NCBI GenBank assembly: GCA_963735885.1
Contig: CAVTMP010000007.1
Coordinates: forward strand, 124,001 to 188,000
Direction: 5' to 3'
DNA from: JBBSBL01 sp963735885
GTDB lineage: Bacteria; Actinomycetota; Thermoleophilia; Solirubrobacterales; Solirubrobacteraceae
DNA length: 64,000 bases
A model generated the notes under the pieces. That model had not been told where the DNA came from. It made no database searches and saw nothing but the letters and a program-made list of their open reading frames with translations. This document shows, one piece after another, positions 33,973 through 43,669 of this stretch. The position numbers and the translations under genes were made by a program. Position 1 is the first letter of the stretch, and each line of letters starts with the position of its first letter.

Positions 33973-35417
33973 CTACCGAGCCGCGACGGGGGGCCGCCGC
34001 GAGCGCTTCCGCGGCCGGCCGGCCGGCGACGCGGCCGCCGCGGCGTCGAGCAGCTCCGCCATGCCGGCCTCGATGCCCCCGCACAGCACGTCGAGGTCCG
34101 GGGCGGCGTCGAAGTCGCCGGTCACGCCGAACGTCAGCCCGCCGTCGTAGGAGAAGATCGCCACGCCGACGCGGACGTTGCCGGCGAGCGGCACGTAGGG
34201 GAACGCCTCGACCATCCGCCGGCCGGCGGCGTAGAGCGGGTGCTGGGGCCCGGGGACGTTCGTCGTCACGGTGTTCACGTTGCGCTGCGGGATGTGCGCC
34301 GCCACCCGCTCGCCCAGGGCGAGCAGCATCGGCGGGGCGAAGCCCGAGAGCGAGGTGAGCGCCTCGCCGGCGACCGCCTCCTTCGACTCCTTGAGGTCGT
34401 GCATCTGGGCGGTGATCGCGGCGAGCCGGCGAACCGGGTCCGCGATGGCGATCGGCAGCTCGGCGAACATCGCCGAGACGCGGTTGTCGTAGCTGCCGCG
34501 CTGCCCGGGCGTCCGCACCGACACGGGCACGAGCGTGCGGATGACGAGGTCGTCCACGGGCTCGCCCCGCGCGGTGAGGAGCGTGCGGAAGCCGTTCGTG
34601 ATGATCGCGAGCACGACGTCGTTGACGGTGCCGCCGAGCACGCTGCGGACGGCCTTCACGTCGGCGAGCGTCGCGCGCGCCCACGCCCACCGACGGTGCG
34701 GCCCGAGCGGCCCGTTGATCGACGACGGCGGCGTGCGGCGCACGAGCCCGCGCATCGCCGCGAGGCCGTGCGCGGTGTCGAGCGCCCGCGCGGCGTACGC
34801 GCGCGGCGCGCGGGCCGCCGCCTCGACGGTGCGCACGATCTCCCACGGGCTCGTGGCGCGCTCGATCGCGCCGCGCGGCGAGCAGCTCCGGCCACGCGGG
34901 CTCCGGGGCGGGGCTCCAGCGCGCCGGCTCGGCGGGCGGCGCATCGCGCTCGTGATCGAGCACCACCGAGAGGAGGTCGGTCCCCGAGACGCCGTCGACC
35001 ATGCAGTGGTGGATCTTCGACAGCAGTCCCCAGCGCTCGGCCTCGAGCCCCTCGATCACCCACATCTCCCACAGCGGCCGCGCGCGGTCGAGCCGCTGGG
35101 ACATCACGCGCCCGACGAGGTTGCGCAGCTCGTCCTCGCCGCCGGGCCGCGGCAGGGCGGTGTGGCGGAGGTGGTAGCGCAGGTTGAAGTGCGGGTCGTC
35201 GACCCAGCGCGGCCGGCCGACGGCGAGCGGCACGAACGCGGACCTTCTGGCGGTAGCGCGGGACGAGCGGGAGCTTGCCCTCGACCATCGCGGCGATCTC
35301 GCCGAAGGGCGGCGGCGGGCCCTCGAAGATCCCCACCGAGCCGATGTGCATCTGGCTGAACTCCGTCTCGAGATGGAGGAACGACTCGTCGAGTGGGCTC
35401 AGGAGCTGCACGGCCAT
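33973..35417 (-). CDS. WS/DGAT-family O-acyltransferase (third of three), two frameshifts
   Basis: Starts with the family N-terminus LSPLDESFLHLETEFSQMHIG, then the intact motif IHHCMVDG after PLWEMWVIEG, and ends with GTVNDVVLAIITNGFR and TTNVPGPQHPLYAAG. Extra bases near 35237 and 34875 split it into three frames; removing both gives an ~481-codon gene of normal size. The GAGGAGG site abuts ATG 35417 with no spacing, which is odd; TAGGGT lies about 30 nt further upstream as a possible -10. It is the promoter-distal neighbour of the Pit transporter, transcribed away from it. Confidence 0.88.
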
Positions 35418-35509
35418 CCTCCTCGGGTTCGGCACGCTCGGCCTCGGCTCGCACCCTACTCCCCGCCCGGCGCGCCGCGCCCACCGCCGCGGCGCGCCCC
35501 GCCGCGCCA

Positions 35510-35515
35510 TATCCT
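35510..35515 (+). promoter_or_regulatory. -10-like hexamer TATCCT before the phosphate transporter gene (leaderless type)
   Basis: TATCCT ends 6 nt before ATG 35522; the gap is GCGCGC with no ribosome site. It would drive the Pit-DUF47 pair. Confidence 0.45.
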
Positions 35516-35521
35516 GCGCGC

Positions 35522-36534
35522 ATGGAGGCGGGGTTCCTGCTCGCGGTGCTGCTCGCGTTCGCGTTCTCGTTCACCAACGGGGTCCACGACGCGTCGAACG
35601 CGATCGCCTCGCTCGTCGCGACCCGCGCGGCGACCCCGCTGCAGGGCGTCGTGCTCGCGGCGGTCTTCAACCTGCTCGGCCCGCTGCTGATCGGCGCGGC
35701 CGTCGCCGCACACGATCGGCGGGATCGTGACGGTCCAGGGCGAGGCCGCGATCGAGATCATCGGCGCCGGGCTCCTCGCGGCGGTCGCCTGGAACACGCT
35801 GACGTGGCGCCTCGGGCTCCCGTCCAGCTCGGGGCACGCGCTCGTCGGCGGCCTCGTCGGCGCCGGGGTGGTCGAGGGCGGGCTCGACGCGATCAACTGG
35901 GGCGGGCATGGACGGCCTGCATCCGGTCGGCGTGATCGGGACGATCGTCGCGCTCGCCGTCTCGCCCGTGCTCGGAGCGGGCGCCGCGCTGCTCGTCATC
36001 CGGGGGCTCCGCGCGATCGGCCGCCGCGCGACCCGCCGCTGGATCGGGCCGGCGCGCGGCGGCGAGTGGGTGACCTCGGCGGCCCTCGCCTTCAGCCACG
36101 GCGCGAACGACGCCCAGAAGTCGGTCGGCGTGATCGCCGCGCTGCTCGTCGCCGACGGCCGCGCCACCGGGCTGACCTCGCCGCTGTGGGCGGAGGCCGG
36201 GAGCGCGATCGTGCTGACCGCCGGCACGGCGCTCGGCGGGTGGCGGATCGTGAAGACCGTCGGGCGCCGCATCTACCCGCTCGAGCCGACGGACGGGCTC
36301 GCGAGCCAGGGGTCCTCGGCCGGGGTGATCCTCGGCGCCTCGTTCCTCGGGGCGCCGGTCTCCACGACGCAGGTCGTCGCGTCCTCGGTCGTCGGCGTCG
36401 GCGCCGGGCGGCGCCGCTGGCATCACGTCCACTGGGCGATCGTGCGCGAGATGGGCGCCGCCTGGGTGATCACGATGCCCGCGACCGCCGCGATCGCCGC
36501 GGTGACGGTCACGGTGTGGGGGTGGCTCGCGTGA
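35522..36534 (+). CDS. Low-affinity inorganic phosphate transporter, PiT family; two frameshifts
   Basis: A ~337-aa PiT permease. Both family repeats are visible: FTNGVHDASNAIASLVATRA near the N-terminus and FSHGANDAQKSVGVIAALL in the second half, with the LPSSSGHALVGGLVGAG and APVSTTQVVASSVVGVGAG segments. It should import phosphate, or metal-phosphate, with protons. Extra bases near 35708 and 35907 break the frame. The stop overlaps the DUF47 start (GTGA), a standard Pit-DUF47 pair. Confidence 0.92.
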
Positions 36535-37143
36535 CGCGCCGCCACTGGTTCCTCCCCGAGACGCCGGACGTCGTCGGACTGCTGCGCCGCCACCTCGCCG
36601 TCACGATCGAGGGGCTCCAGGCCTTCGAGGCCTGGGCCGCGGGGGACGAGGCCGCCGCCTCGGCGGTGCGCGACTGCGAGCACCGCGCCGACGAGGCCAA
36701 GCGCGAGGTGCAGATCGCGCTGACCGTCGCGTTCGTCACCCCGCTCGAGCCCGAGGACCTCTTCACCCTCTCGTACGGGATCGACCGCATCATGAACGAG
36801 TCGAAGGACACCGTCCGCGAGTCGGAGGTCATGCGCTGCCCGCCCGACGCGGCCGTCGCGGAGATGGCCGGACAGCTGCTGGAGGCCGTCCGCGACCTCG
36901 ACCGGGCCGTCGCGCAGATCGGCTCCGACGCGGCGGATGCGACCGAGGCGGCGCATGCGGCGATCAAGGCGCGGCGCGCGGCTGGAGCGCGTCTACCGCT
37001 CGGCGATGGCGGCGCTCGTCGACGCCGACGACCTGCGCGAGGTGACGGCGCGCCGCGAGCTCTACCGCCGCTGCTCGCGCATCGGCGAGGCCGTCGTCGA
37101 CGTCGCCGAGCGGGTCGAGTACGCGCTGCTGAAGGAGAGCTGA
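36531..37143 (+). CDS. DUF47 (PhoU-like) family protein, partner of PiT; one frameshift
   Basis: A ~204-aa all-helical protein with the DUF47 marks CEHRADEAKREV, FVTPLEPEDLFTLSYGIDRIMN and the C-terminal RIGEAVVDVAERVEYALLK. DUF47 proteins sit next to PiT permeases and modulate phosphate uptake. GTG 36531 overlaps the transporter stop by 4 bp. One extra base near 36977 breaks the frame; without it the protein reads through RRRLERVYRSAM. The sulfate-type transporter follows after 11 bp, possibly in the same transcript. Confidence 0.9.
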
Positions 37144-37154
37144 GCGCCTTCGAG

Positions 37155-38888
37155 GTGACGGCGGACCGGGCATCGGGGAGGCGCGGGGCGCTGGTGCGCT
37201 GGGTCCCGGGCGTGGCGCTGGCGCGGACCTACCGGCGGGCGAGCCTCCGGTACGACCTTCTCGCCGGCCTCGTCCTCGCCGCGCTGCTCGTGCCGCAGGG
37301 GATGGCCTACGCCGAGCTCGCGGGGCTTCCGGCGGTCACGGGCCTCTACGCCACCGTCGTCCCGCTGCTCGTCTACGTGCTGCTCGGGCCCTCCCGGATC
37401 CTCATGCTCGGGCCGGACTCGGCCGTCTCGCCGCTCGTCGCGGCGGCGATCGTCCCGCTCGCGGGTGCCGGCGACCCCTCCCAGCGGATCGCGCTCGCCG
37501 GGATGCTCGCGCTCCTCGTCGGCGGCATCATGGTGGCCGGCGGTCTCGCGCGGTTCGGCTTCGTGACCGAGCTGCTCTCGATGCCGGTCCGCCTCGGCTA
37601 CCTGATGGGCATCGCGGTCACCGTGATCGTCGTCCAGCTCCCGAAGCTGTTCGGCTTCTCGGTGCCCACGGAGCGCATGATCCCGACGCTGAGGGACTTC
37701 TTCGCCCGGCTCGACGAGACGAACCTCACCGCGCTGGCGATCGGGCTCGGGTCCCTCGCCGTGATCCTCGCGTGCCAGCGCTGGGCCCCGAGCGTGCCCG
37801 GCGTGTTCGTCGCCGTGGTCGGCGCGACGGTCGCCGTCAGCGTGCTCGGGCTGGCCGACGAGGGCGTCCCGGTCGTCGGCACGATCTCCGGCGGGCTCCC
37901 CTCCCCCGGCGTGCCCGACGTCTCGCTGAGCGACCTGAAGACGCTCGTGCCCGCCGCCGTGGGCATCGCGGTGGTCGCGTTCACCGACACGAGCGTCCTG
38001 TCGCGCAGCTACGCCGGGCGCCTCAAGCAGGAGGTGGACCAGAACCAGGAGCTCGCCGTGCTCGGCGTGGCGAACTTCGCGGCCGGCCTGTTCCAGGGCT
38101 TCCCGCTGTCGACGAGCTCGTCGCGGACGGCCGTCGCCGAGAACGTCGGTGCGCGCACCCAGGTCGCGGGCCTCGCCGGCGCCGGGCTGCTCGTCCTCGT
38201 CCTGCTGTTCGGGACGGGTCTGCTGCAGGACCTCCCGACGGCGACGCTCGCGGCGATCGTGATCGTCGCGGTGCTCGGGTTCATCGACGTCCGCGGCGCC
38301 CTGCGCCTGCGGCGGTGGCGGCGCTCGGAGTTCCTCCTCGCGATGGCGACCTTCGCCGGCGTGGCGATCCTCGGCGTCCTGTGGGGCGTCGGCATCGCGA
38401 TCGTGCTCTCGCTGCTGGACTTCATCCGGCGCGCATGGCGCCCGCACGACGCCGTGCTCGGCCGGGTCGAGGACCTGAAGGGCTACCACGACCTCGAGCG
38501 CCACCCCGACGCCCGCCGGATCCCGGGCCTCGTGTTCTACCGCTTCGACGCGCCGCTGTTCTTCGCGAACGCCGACTACTTCCGCGAGCAGGTGCGCGCG
38601 GAAGCCCGGTCGGGCGACGTCGCGTGGGTCGTGGTCGCCGCGGAGCCGATCACCGACGTCGACGCGACGGCGGGCGAGATGCTGCTCGACCTCAACGCGG
38701 AGCTCGAGGCGCAGGGCATCGAGCTCGCGTTCGCCGAGCTCAAGGACCCCGTCCGCGACCGCCTGCGCCGCTACGGCCTGCACGACGAGATCGGCCACCA
38801 CCGGTTCTTCCCGACGCTCGGCGTCGCCGTCGCCACCTACGTGGCGGAGTCGGGCGTCGACTGGGTGGACTGGGAAGATCGCCCGTAG
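37155..38888 (+). CDS. SulP family anion transporter with STAS domain
   Basis: A 577-aa SulP transporter: an N-terminal membrane domain of about 12 helices with LVLAALLVPQGMAYAELAGLP, GLYATVVPLLVY and SRILMLGPDSAVSPLVA, and a C-terminal cytosolic STAS domain (from about residue 450: PGLVFYRFDAPLFFANADYF). The family moves sulfate, bicarbonate or other anions; the substrate cannot be told. GTG 37155 is chosen; the frame is open upstream only to a CTG at 37140 directly beside the DUF47 stop. The frame is intact. Confidence 0.9.
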   Translation: MTADRASGRRGALVRWVPGVALARTYRRASLRYDLLAGLVLAALLVPQGMAYAELAGLPAVTGLYATVVPLLVYVLLGPSRILMLGPDSAVSPLVAAAIVPLAGAGDPSQRIALAGMLALLVGGIMVAGGLARFGFVTELLSMPVRLGYLMGIAVTVIVVQLPKLFGFSVPTERMIPTLRDFFARLDETNLTALAIGLGSLAVILACQRWAPSVPGVFVAVVGATVAVSVLGLADEGVPVVGTISGGLPSPGVPDVSLSDLKTLVPAAVGIAVVAFTDTSVLSRSYAGRLKQEVDQNQELAVLGVANFAAGLFQGFPLSTSSSRTAVAENVGARTQVAGLAGAGLLVLVLLFGTGLLQDLPTATLAAIVIVAVLGFIDVRGALRLRRWRRSEFLLAMATFAGVAILGVLWGVGIAIVLSLLDFIRRAWRPHDAVLGRVEDLKGYHDLERHPDARRIPGLVFYRFDAPLFFANADYFREQVRAEARSGDVAWVVVAAEPITDVDATAGEMLLDLNAELEAQGIELAFAELKDPVRDRLRRYGLHDEIGHHRFFPTLGVAVATYVAESGVDWVDWEDRP

Positions 38889-38914
38889 ACGATCGATTCC
38901 GCGATCATCCCGCC

Positions 38915-40088
38915 ATGGCCGCCGACACACCGCCCACGCCGCTCCGCACCCTGGTCGGGCGCTACGACGCCGCGGTGCTCGACGCGCCGCGCGGCGGGAC
39001 GCGGATCCGCCTCGACGTCGCCGACGGCGAGCCGTGGGACGTCGCCATCGACCGCGACCGCGCGCGCCTCGTCGCGCGCGGAGGGCGAGCCCGATGCCGT
39101 GCTCCGCGCCGACACGGCGACGTGGCGGCACGTCACCGCCGACCTGCGCGGGGGCATGGACGCCTACCGGGCCGGCCGCCTGACCGTCCGGCGCAACCTC
39201 CACCTCGGGGTCGGCCTGCTCGCCGCCACGAGCGGCACCACCGAGCCGGGCCGGCTGGAGTTCGACTCCGTCGCGACGCGAGCCGGGACGCTGTCGATCC
39301 TTCAGGCCGGCACCGGCGATCCCGTCGTGGCGCTCCACGGGCTCGGCGGCACGAAGATCTCCTTCCTCCCGACCGCGGCCGCGCTCGCCGACGAGTTCCG
39401 GATCATCGCCGTGGACCTCCCCGGCTTCGGCGACTCCGACAAGCCGGTGGGCGCCCCCTACGACGCGCGCTTCTTCGCGCGGTCGGTCGAGGCGCTGATG
39501 GACGCGCTCGGGATCGAGCGGGCGCACGTGATCGGCAACAGCATGGGCGGCCGCGTGGCGCTCGAGGTGGGGCTTCGCACCCCGGCGCGCGTCCGTCGCC
39601 TGGCGCTGCTCTCGTCCTCGCTGGCCTGGCGCCGCGAGCGCCCGTGGGCCGGGCTGCTGCGGCTCGTCCGGCCCGAGCTCGGCCTGCTGCAGGTCGCGCC
39701 GCGCGGCGCCGTCGAGGGAATCGCGCGGCGTCTGGTGCCCGGCGCGCAGGCCGGCTGGGCGGCGGCCGGCGTGGACGAGTTCCTGCGCGCGTTCCACACG
39801 CCCCGGGGCCGCGCCGCGTTCTACGCCGCGGCCCGCCAGATCTACCTCGAGGAGCCCGAGGGCGAGGACGGGTTCTGGCCGCGACTGCGCACGCTGACAC
39901 CGCCGGCCCTGTTCGTGTGGGGGCTCCACGACCGGCTCGTCCCGGTCGCGTTCGCTCCCCACGTCACCGACGCGCTGCCCCACGCGGAGCACGTCGAGCT
40001 CGACTGCGGGCACGTGCCCCAGCTCGAGCGCCCGCGCGAGACGCACGCGGCGATCGCGCGATTCTTCCGGGCCGACGGCCTGCCGTAG
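38915..40088 (+). CDS. Alpha/beta hydrolase with N-terminal SCP2-like lipid-binding domain; one frameshift
   Basis: A ~391-aa fusion. Residues ~1-110 look like a sterol-carrier (SCP2) lipid-binding domain (DTATWRHVTADLRGGMDAY, LTVRRNLHLGVG). The rest is an alpha/beta hydrolase with oxyanion HGLGGTK, nucleophile elbow GNSMGG, an Asp in GLHDRLVP and a His in DCGHVPQLERP. An extra G near 39080 breaks the frame inside the first domain. The fusion suggests a hydrolase acting on a bound lipid; the acyl-CoA dehydrogenase directly downstream fits this. Confidence 0.85.
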
Positions 40089-40091
40089 GCT
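40086..40091 (+). promoter_or_regulatory. -10-like hexamer TAGGCT before the acyl-CoA dehydrogenase gene (leaderless type)
   Basis: TAGGCT overlaps the stop codon of the hydrolase gene and ends 7 nt before ATG 40099; no ribosome site lies between. The same hexamer precedes the amine oxidase gene. Confidence 0.45.
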
Positions 40092-40098
40092 CCGGGCC

Positions 40099-41876
40099 AT
40101 GTCCCACGCCGAATCTCCGGCCGCGACGACAGCCTCCTCCCCGCCGTCGCCGCCACCACCACCGGCCTCTTCAACCCGCGGACCTACGACGCCGCCGGAT
40201 TCGATCCCGAGACGCGCCGCATCCTGCTGGCGACGATCGAGTGGTTCGAGTCGCGCGGGAAGGTCGCGCTCAAGGCGCACGAGCACGATCGCACCTGGTA
40301 CGCGGACTTCCTCGAGTTCGTCGCGCGCGAGCGGCGTCTTCGCCACGCTCCTGACGCCGGCCGCCGAGGCGGCCGGGGATCCGGACAAGCGCTGGGACAC
40401 CGCGCGGATCTGCGCGTTCAACGAGATCACGGCCTTCTACGGGCTCGCGTACTGGTACGCGTGGCAGGTCTCGATCCTCGGTCTCGGACCGATCTGGCAG
40501 AGCGGGAACGCCGTCGCGCGACGCCGCGCCGCGGACCTGCTCGACGACGGGGCGATCTTCGCCTTCGGCCTCTCCGAGCGCGAGCACGGCGCCGACATCT
40601 ACTCCACCGACATGGTGCTGACCCCCGACGGCGAGGGCGGCTTCCGCGCGAACGGCGGCAAGTACTACATCGGCAACGGCAACCTCGCCGGCATGGTCTC
40701 CGTGTTCGGGCGCCGCGCCGACGTGGAGGGGCCCGAGGGCTACGTCTTCTTCGCGGCGGACAGCGGGCACCCGTCCTACGAGCTCGTGAAGAACGTCGTC
40801 GCCGCGCAGATGTACGTCAGCGAGTTCCGCCTGCACGACTACCCGGTGACGGAAGCCGACGTCCTGCACACCGGCCGCGCCGCCTTCGACGCCGCGCTCA
40901 ACACCGTCAACGTCGGCAAGTTCAACCTCGGGTTCGCCTCGATCGGCATCTGCGAGCACGCCTTCTACGAGGCGATCACCCACGCCCACGGGCGGATCCT
41001 CTACGGGCAGCGCGTCACCGACTTCCCGCACGTCGCGCAGATGTTCACCGACGCCTACGCGCGGCTGCTCGCGATGAAGCTGTTCGGCGAGCGCGCGATC
41101 GACTACCTCCGCTCGGCGCACGCCGAGGACCGGCGCTACCTGCTCTACAACCCGATCGCGAAGATGAAGGTGACGACGGAGGGCGAGCGGGTGATCGACC
41201 TCCTGTGGGACGTCATCGCCGCGCGCGGCTTCGAGCGGGACACGTACTTCGAGATGGCGACGTCGCGACATCCGCGCGCTGCCGAAGCTCGAGGGGACGG
41301 TCCACGTGAACATGGCGCTCGTCCTGAAGTTCATGGCCGGCTACCTGTTCGCCCCGGCCGAGCTACGAGGCCGTGCCGCCGCGCCGCGACGCCGCCGACG
41401 ACGCGTTCCTCTTCCACCAGGGCCCGGCGAAGGGGCTCTCGAAGATCCGCTTCCACGACTGGCAGGCCGCCTACCGGCGCTTCGAGGACGTGCCGAACGT
41501 CGCCCGCTTCCTCGAGCAGGCGCGCGGGCTGCCGGCGCTGCTGCAGACGGCGCCGCCGACGGAGGACCAGCAGCGCGACCTCGACTTCATGCTGACGCTC
41601 GGCGAGCTGTTCACCCTCATCCCCTACGGCCAGCTGATCCTCGAGCAGGCGGAGCTGACCGGCCTCGACCGCGACGTCGTCGACCAGATCTTCGACGTCC
41701 TCGTCCGCGACTTCTCCGCCTACGCCGTCGCGCTGCACGGCAAGGCCTCCTCGACCGAGCCCCAGCAGGCGTGGGCGCTCGAGCACGTCCGCAAGCCGGC
41801 GGGCGACGCCGAGCGCTTCGGCCGGGTGTGGGCGCAGGTGAAGGAGCTGGCGGGCGCGTACGAGATGCGGGCGTAG
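40099..41876 (+). CDS. Acyl-CoA dehydrogenase family protein (long form), four frameshifts
   Basis: A ~592-aa FAD enzyme of the acyl-CoA dehydrogenase/oxidase superfamily. Core segments are IFAFGLSEREHGADIYSTDM, KYYIGNGNLAGMVSVFGRR, NTVNVGKFNLGFASIGICEHAFYEAITHA and YNPIAKMKVTTEGERVIDLLWDVIAARGF. The long helical C-terminus resembles acyl-CoA oxidase-like enzymes. One missing base near 40118 and extra bases near 40333, 41265 and 41363 break the frame; all family motifs survive. It should oxidise an acyl-CoA to the enoyl-CoA; an enoyl-CoA hydratase gene lies at 58.9 kb but is not linked. Confidence 0.87.
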
Positions 41877-41910
41877 GGCGCGCGGGGCCCGTGGGGGCGC
41901 GCGCGGCGCG

Positions 41911-42747
41911 TCAGCCCTGCGGGGTGACCGCGTAGACCTCGAGCCCGCGCGGCGCCCCCTTCGCGCGGAAGAAGCGCCGCCGCCGGAGGTGCAGATCGGT
42001 CCCCTCGAGCGCCGGCAGCGCGGTCTCGGACACGAGCACCTCGCCGGCCTTCGCGGCGTCGGCGACGCGCGCGGCGACGTTGACGTCGACCCCGAGGTAG
42101 TCGCCGCCGAGCCTCCGCGGCCGGCCGAGGTGCACCCCCGCCCGCAGCCGGGGACGGTGGCCGTCGACGGCCTCGGCTTCGGCGAGCTGGTGCTGGATCT
42201 CGAGCGCGGCGGCGACCGCCGTCTCGGCGTCGGGGAAGACCGCCATGTGCCCGTCGCCGAGGCGCTTGACGATGCGGCCCTCGTGCTCGCGGATCGCCGG
42301 CTCGACGACGGCGGAGACCTCGCGCAGCAGCTCGAGCGCGGCCTCGTCGCCGGCCTGGAGCGCCCACGAGGAGAAGCCGACGAGGTCGGTGAACAGGATC
42401 GCGACCTCCTCCGTGCCCTGCCCCCGGCCCGCGGTCTCCGAGATCGCCTGCCACACCTGCAGCGCGCTCAGCCCGAGCTCGCGGGTCGCGCTCGGATGCC
42501 GGGCGCCGACCTCCGCGAGGTGCCGCGCGAGGACCTGCGTGGGGCGGTCCCCCGCGGTGGACAGCTCGTCGCCGAACTGCGCATCGCCCGGGAGGAGCAC
42601 CTCGCGCGTCGCGCGCGTCGCCCCCACGAGCGCCGGGTTCGCGTCGACGCGGCGCCACGCCGGCGCGACCCGCTCGAGCCAGCGCCGCGGGCGCTCGGCG
42701 CTCTCCGTCGCCGCGGGCGGGGAGTCCTGGCGCGGCTCGGGGTCCAT
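41911..42747 (-). CDS. Class III adenylate/guanylate cyclase domain protein
   Basis: A 278-aa soluble protein. The catalytic domain occupies about residues 110-265: VAILFTDLVGFSSWALQ carries the first metal Asp, IVKRLGDGHMAVFPD the second Asp and a Lys, and GVDVNVAARVADAA the Asn/Arg pair that binds the transition state. A ~100-residue N-terminal region of unknown fold precedes it. It probably makes cAMP. Start ATG 42747 lies 8 nt after TAACGT, leaderless-like, and is divergent from the Rieske operon. Confidence 0.9.
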   Translation of the reverse strand: MDPEPRQDSPPAATESAERPRRWLERVAPAWRRVDANPALVGATRATREVLLPGDAQFGDELSTAGDRPTQVLARHLAEVGARHPSATRELGLSALQVWQAISETAGRGQGTEEVAILFTDLVGFSSWALQAGDEAALELLREVSAVVEPAIREHEGRIVKRLGDGHMAVFPDAETAVAAALEIQHQLAEAEAVDGHRPRLRAGVHLGRPRRLGGDYLGVDVNVAARVADAAKAGEVLVSETALPALEGTDLHLRRRRFFRAKGAPRGLEVYAVTPQG

Positions 42748-42755
42748 CGCGCCTG

Positions 42756-42761
42756 ACGTTA
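42756..42761 (-). promoter_or_regulatory. -10-like hexamer TAACGT before the cyclase gene (leaderless type)
   Basis: On the minus strand TAACGT ends 8 nt before ATG 42747. It overlaps the possible -35 of the divergent Rieske promoter, so the two promoters could interfere. Confidence 0.4.
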
Positions 42762-42787
42762 CCGAGCGCTGCCGGTGAGCGTATGGT
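42759..42787 (+). promoter_or_regulatory. Candidate promoter (TTACCG - 17 bp - TATGGT) for the Rieske/ART-like operon
   Basis: TTACCG at 42759-42764 and TATGGT at 42782-42787 are separated by 17 bp and lie about 30 nt before the ATG at 42819, which has its own ribosome site. The -35 is a weak match. Confidence 0.35.
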
Positions 42788-42818
42788 CGTCGCGCCCATC
42801 CACCGCGAGGAGACCGCC

Positions 42819-43259
42819 ATGGCCGATCCGGCGACCACCCCCAGCCGCCTCGTCGCCGTCGAGGACCTCGACGAGCGCGGGGTCACCGTCGTCGAGACGC
42901 CGCACGGCACGCTCGCCGTCGGCCTCAGCGGCGGCGAGCCGTTCGCGGTCTCCAACCGCTGCCGCCACCTCCTCGCCTCGCTCGGGGAGGGACGCGTCGC
43001 CGACGACGGATGCCTCGAGTGCCCGTGGCACGCCGCCCGCTACGACGTGCGCAGCGGCGCGATGACCCGCGGCCCGCAGGGCGCCTTCAAGCCGCTGGCC
43101 GGCGTCGTGAAGGGCACGACGGGCGCCCGCGCGCTCAAGACGTACCCGGTGACGCTGCGCGACGGGGCGATCTGGCTGGAGGTGCTGAGGCGGCCCTCCG
43201 CGGGCTCGCCTCCGCGGCCGCGTCAGCCCGGAGCCTCACCGGCGACCCTTGATCCATGA
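42819..43259 (+). CDS. Rieske [2Fe-2S] ferredoxin-like protein
   Basis: A 146-aa soluble Rieske domain with both cluster motifs: CRHL (CxH type, in SNRCRHLLASLGEG) and CPWHAARYDVRSG. Proteins like this pass electrons to oxygenases or other redox enzymes. ATG 42819 is chosen because GAGGAGA lies 6 nt before it; an in-frame ATG at 42783 would add 12 residues. The stop overlaps the next start by 4 bp (ATGA), so it is the first gene of a three-gene operon with an ART-like and a CxxC protein, which is an unusual set. Confidence 0.87.
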   Translation: MADPATTPSRLVAVEDLDERGVTVVETPHGTLAVGLSGGEPFAVSNRCRHLLASLGEGRVADDGCLECPWHAARYDVRSGAMTRGPQGAFKPLAGVVKGTTGARALKTYPVTLRDGAIWLEVLRRPSAGSPPRPRQPGASPATLDP

Positions 43260-43669
43260 CCGACCAACTCCCCGATGACGTCGTCGAGCAGGCTGGGGAG
43301 CTCGACGCCTTCATCGCCGGAGTGGACCCGGTCGACGAGCCCATCGTCCTCTGGCGCCTCCTCGACTCGCGTCTCGTGTACGTGCACGGCACACGGCTCG
43401 TCGGCACCGAGCTGACCGACCTCGGCTACGTGGACGCCACCACGGAGGAGGGCGTCGCCCGCGACTACGCTGGCGGGGAGCGTCCCGTCCTCGCCCGGAT
43501 CCTCGCCCCCGCGGGCACCCGGATCGGCCCGCTCTTCGCCGTCATCGAGAGCGACGAGGGCGACGTCCTGCTCGCCCGCGGCACGCGGTTCCGGGTCCTG
43601 GCGTTCCGGCCGGCCGGGGGCCCGGACGGTCGCGGGCTCCCCGAGATCGACCTCGAGCTCGTCCCGTGA
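43256..43669 (+). CDS. ADP-ribosyltransferase-fold-like protein with degenerate catalytic residues
   Basis: A 137-aa protein with no firm family match. The order of segments recalls a single ART (VIP2/exoenzyme) domain: RLVYVHGTR in place of the first motif, GYVDATTEEGVARDY in place of the STS motif, then a PVLARILAPAGTRIGPL strand and DEGDVLLARGTRFRVLAF, which looks like the ExE-LL-RGTxFxV motif with Asp at the catalytic second Glu. No signal peptide. It is coupled by 4-bp overlaps to the Rieske gene before and the CxxC gene after. It may be an inactive or altered transferase. The fold call is by motif order only. Confidence 0.5.
   Translation: MTDQLPDDVVEQAGELDAFIAGVDPVDEPIVLWRLLDSRLVYVHGTRLVGTELTDLGYVDATTEEGVARDYAGGERPVLARILAPAGTRIGPLFAVIESDEGDVLLARGTRFRVLAFRPAGGPDGRGLPEIDLELVP

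Noticed and set aside
37062..40430. Minus-strand open frame of over 1,100 codons opposite SulP and the hydrolase
   Set aside because: Arg/Asp/Gly/His-rich shadow translation with no domain; the plus strand carries clear SulP and hydrolase motifs.
43256..43669. Calling the 137-aa protein an active ADP-ribosyltransferase toxin
   Set aside because: All three catalytic positions look altered and there is no export signal; only the motif order supports the fold.
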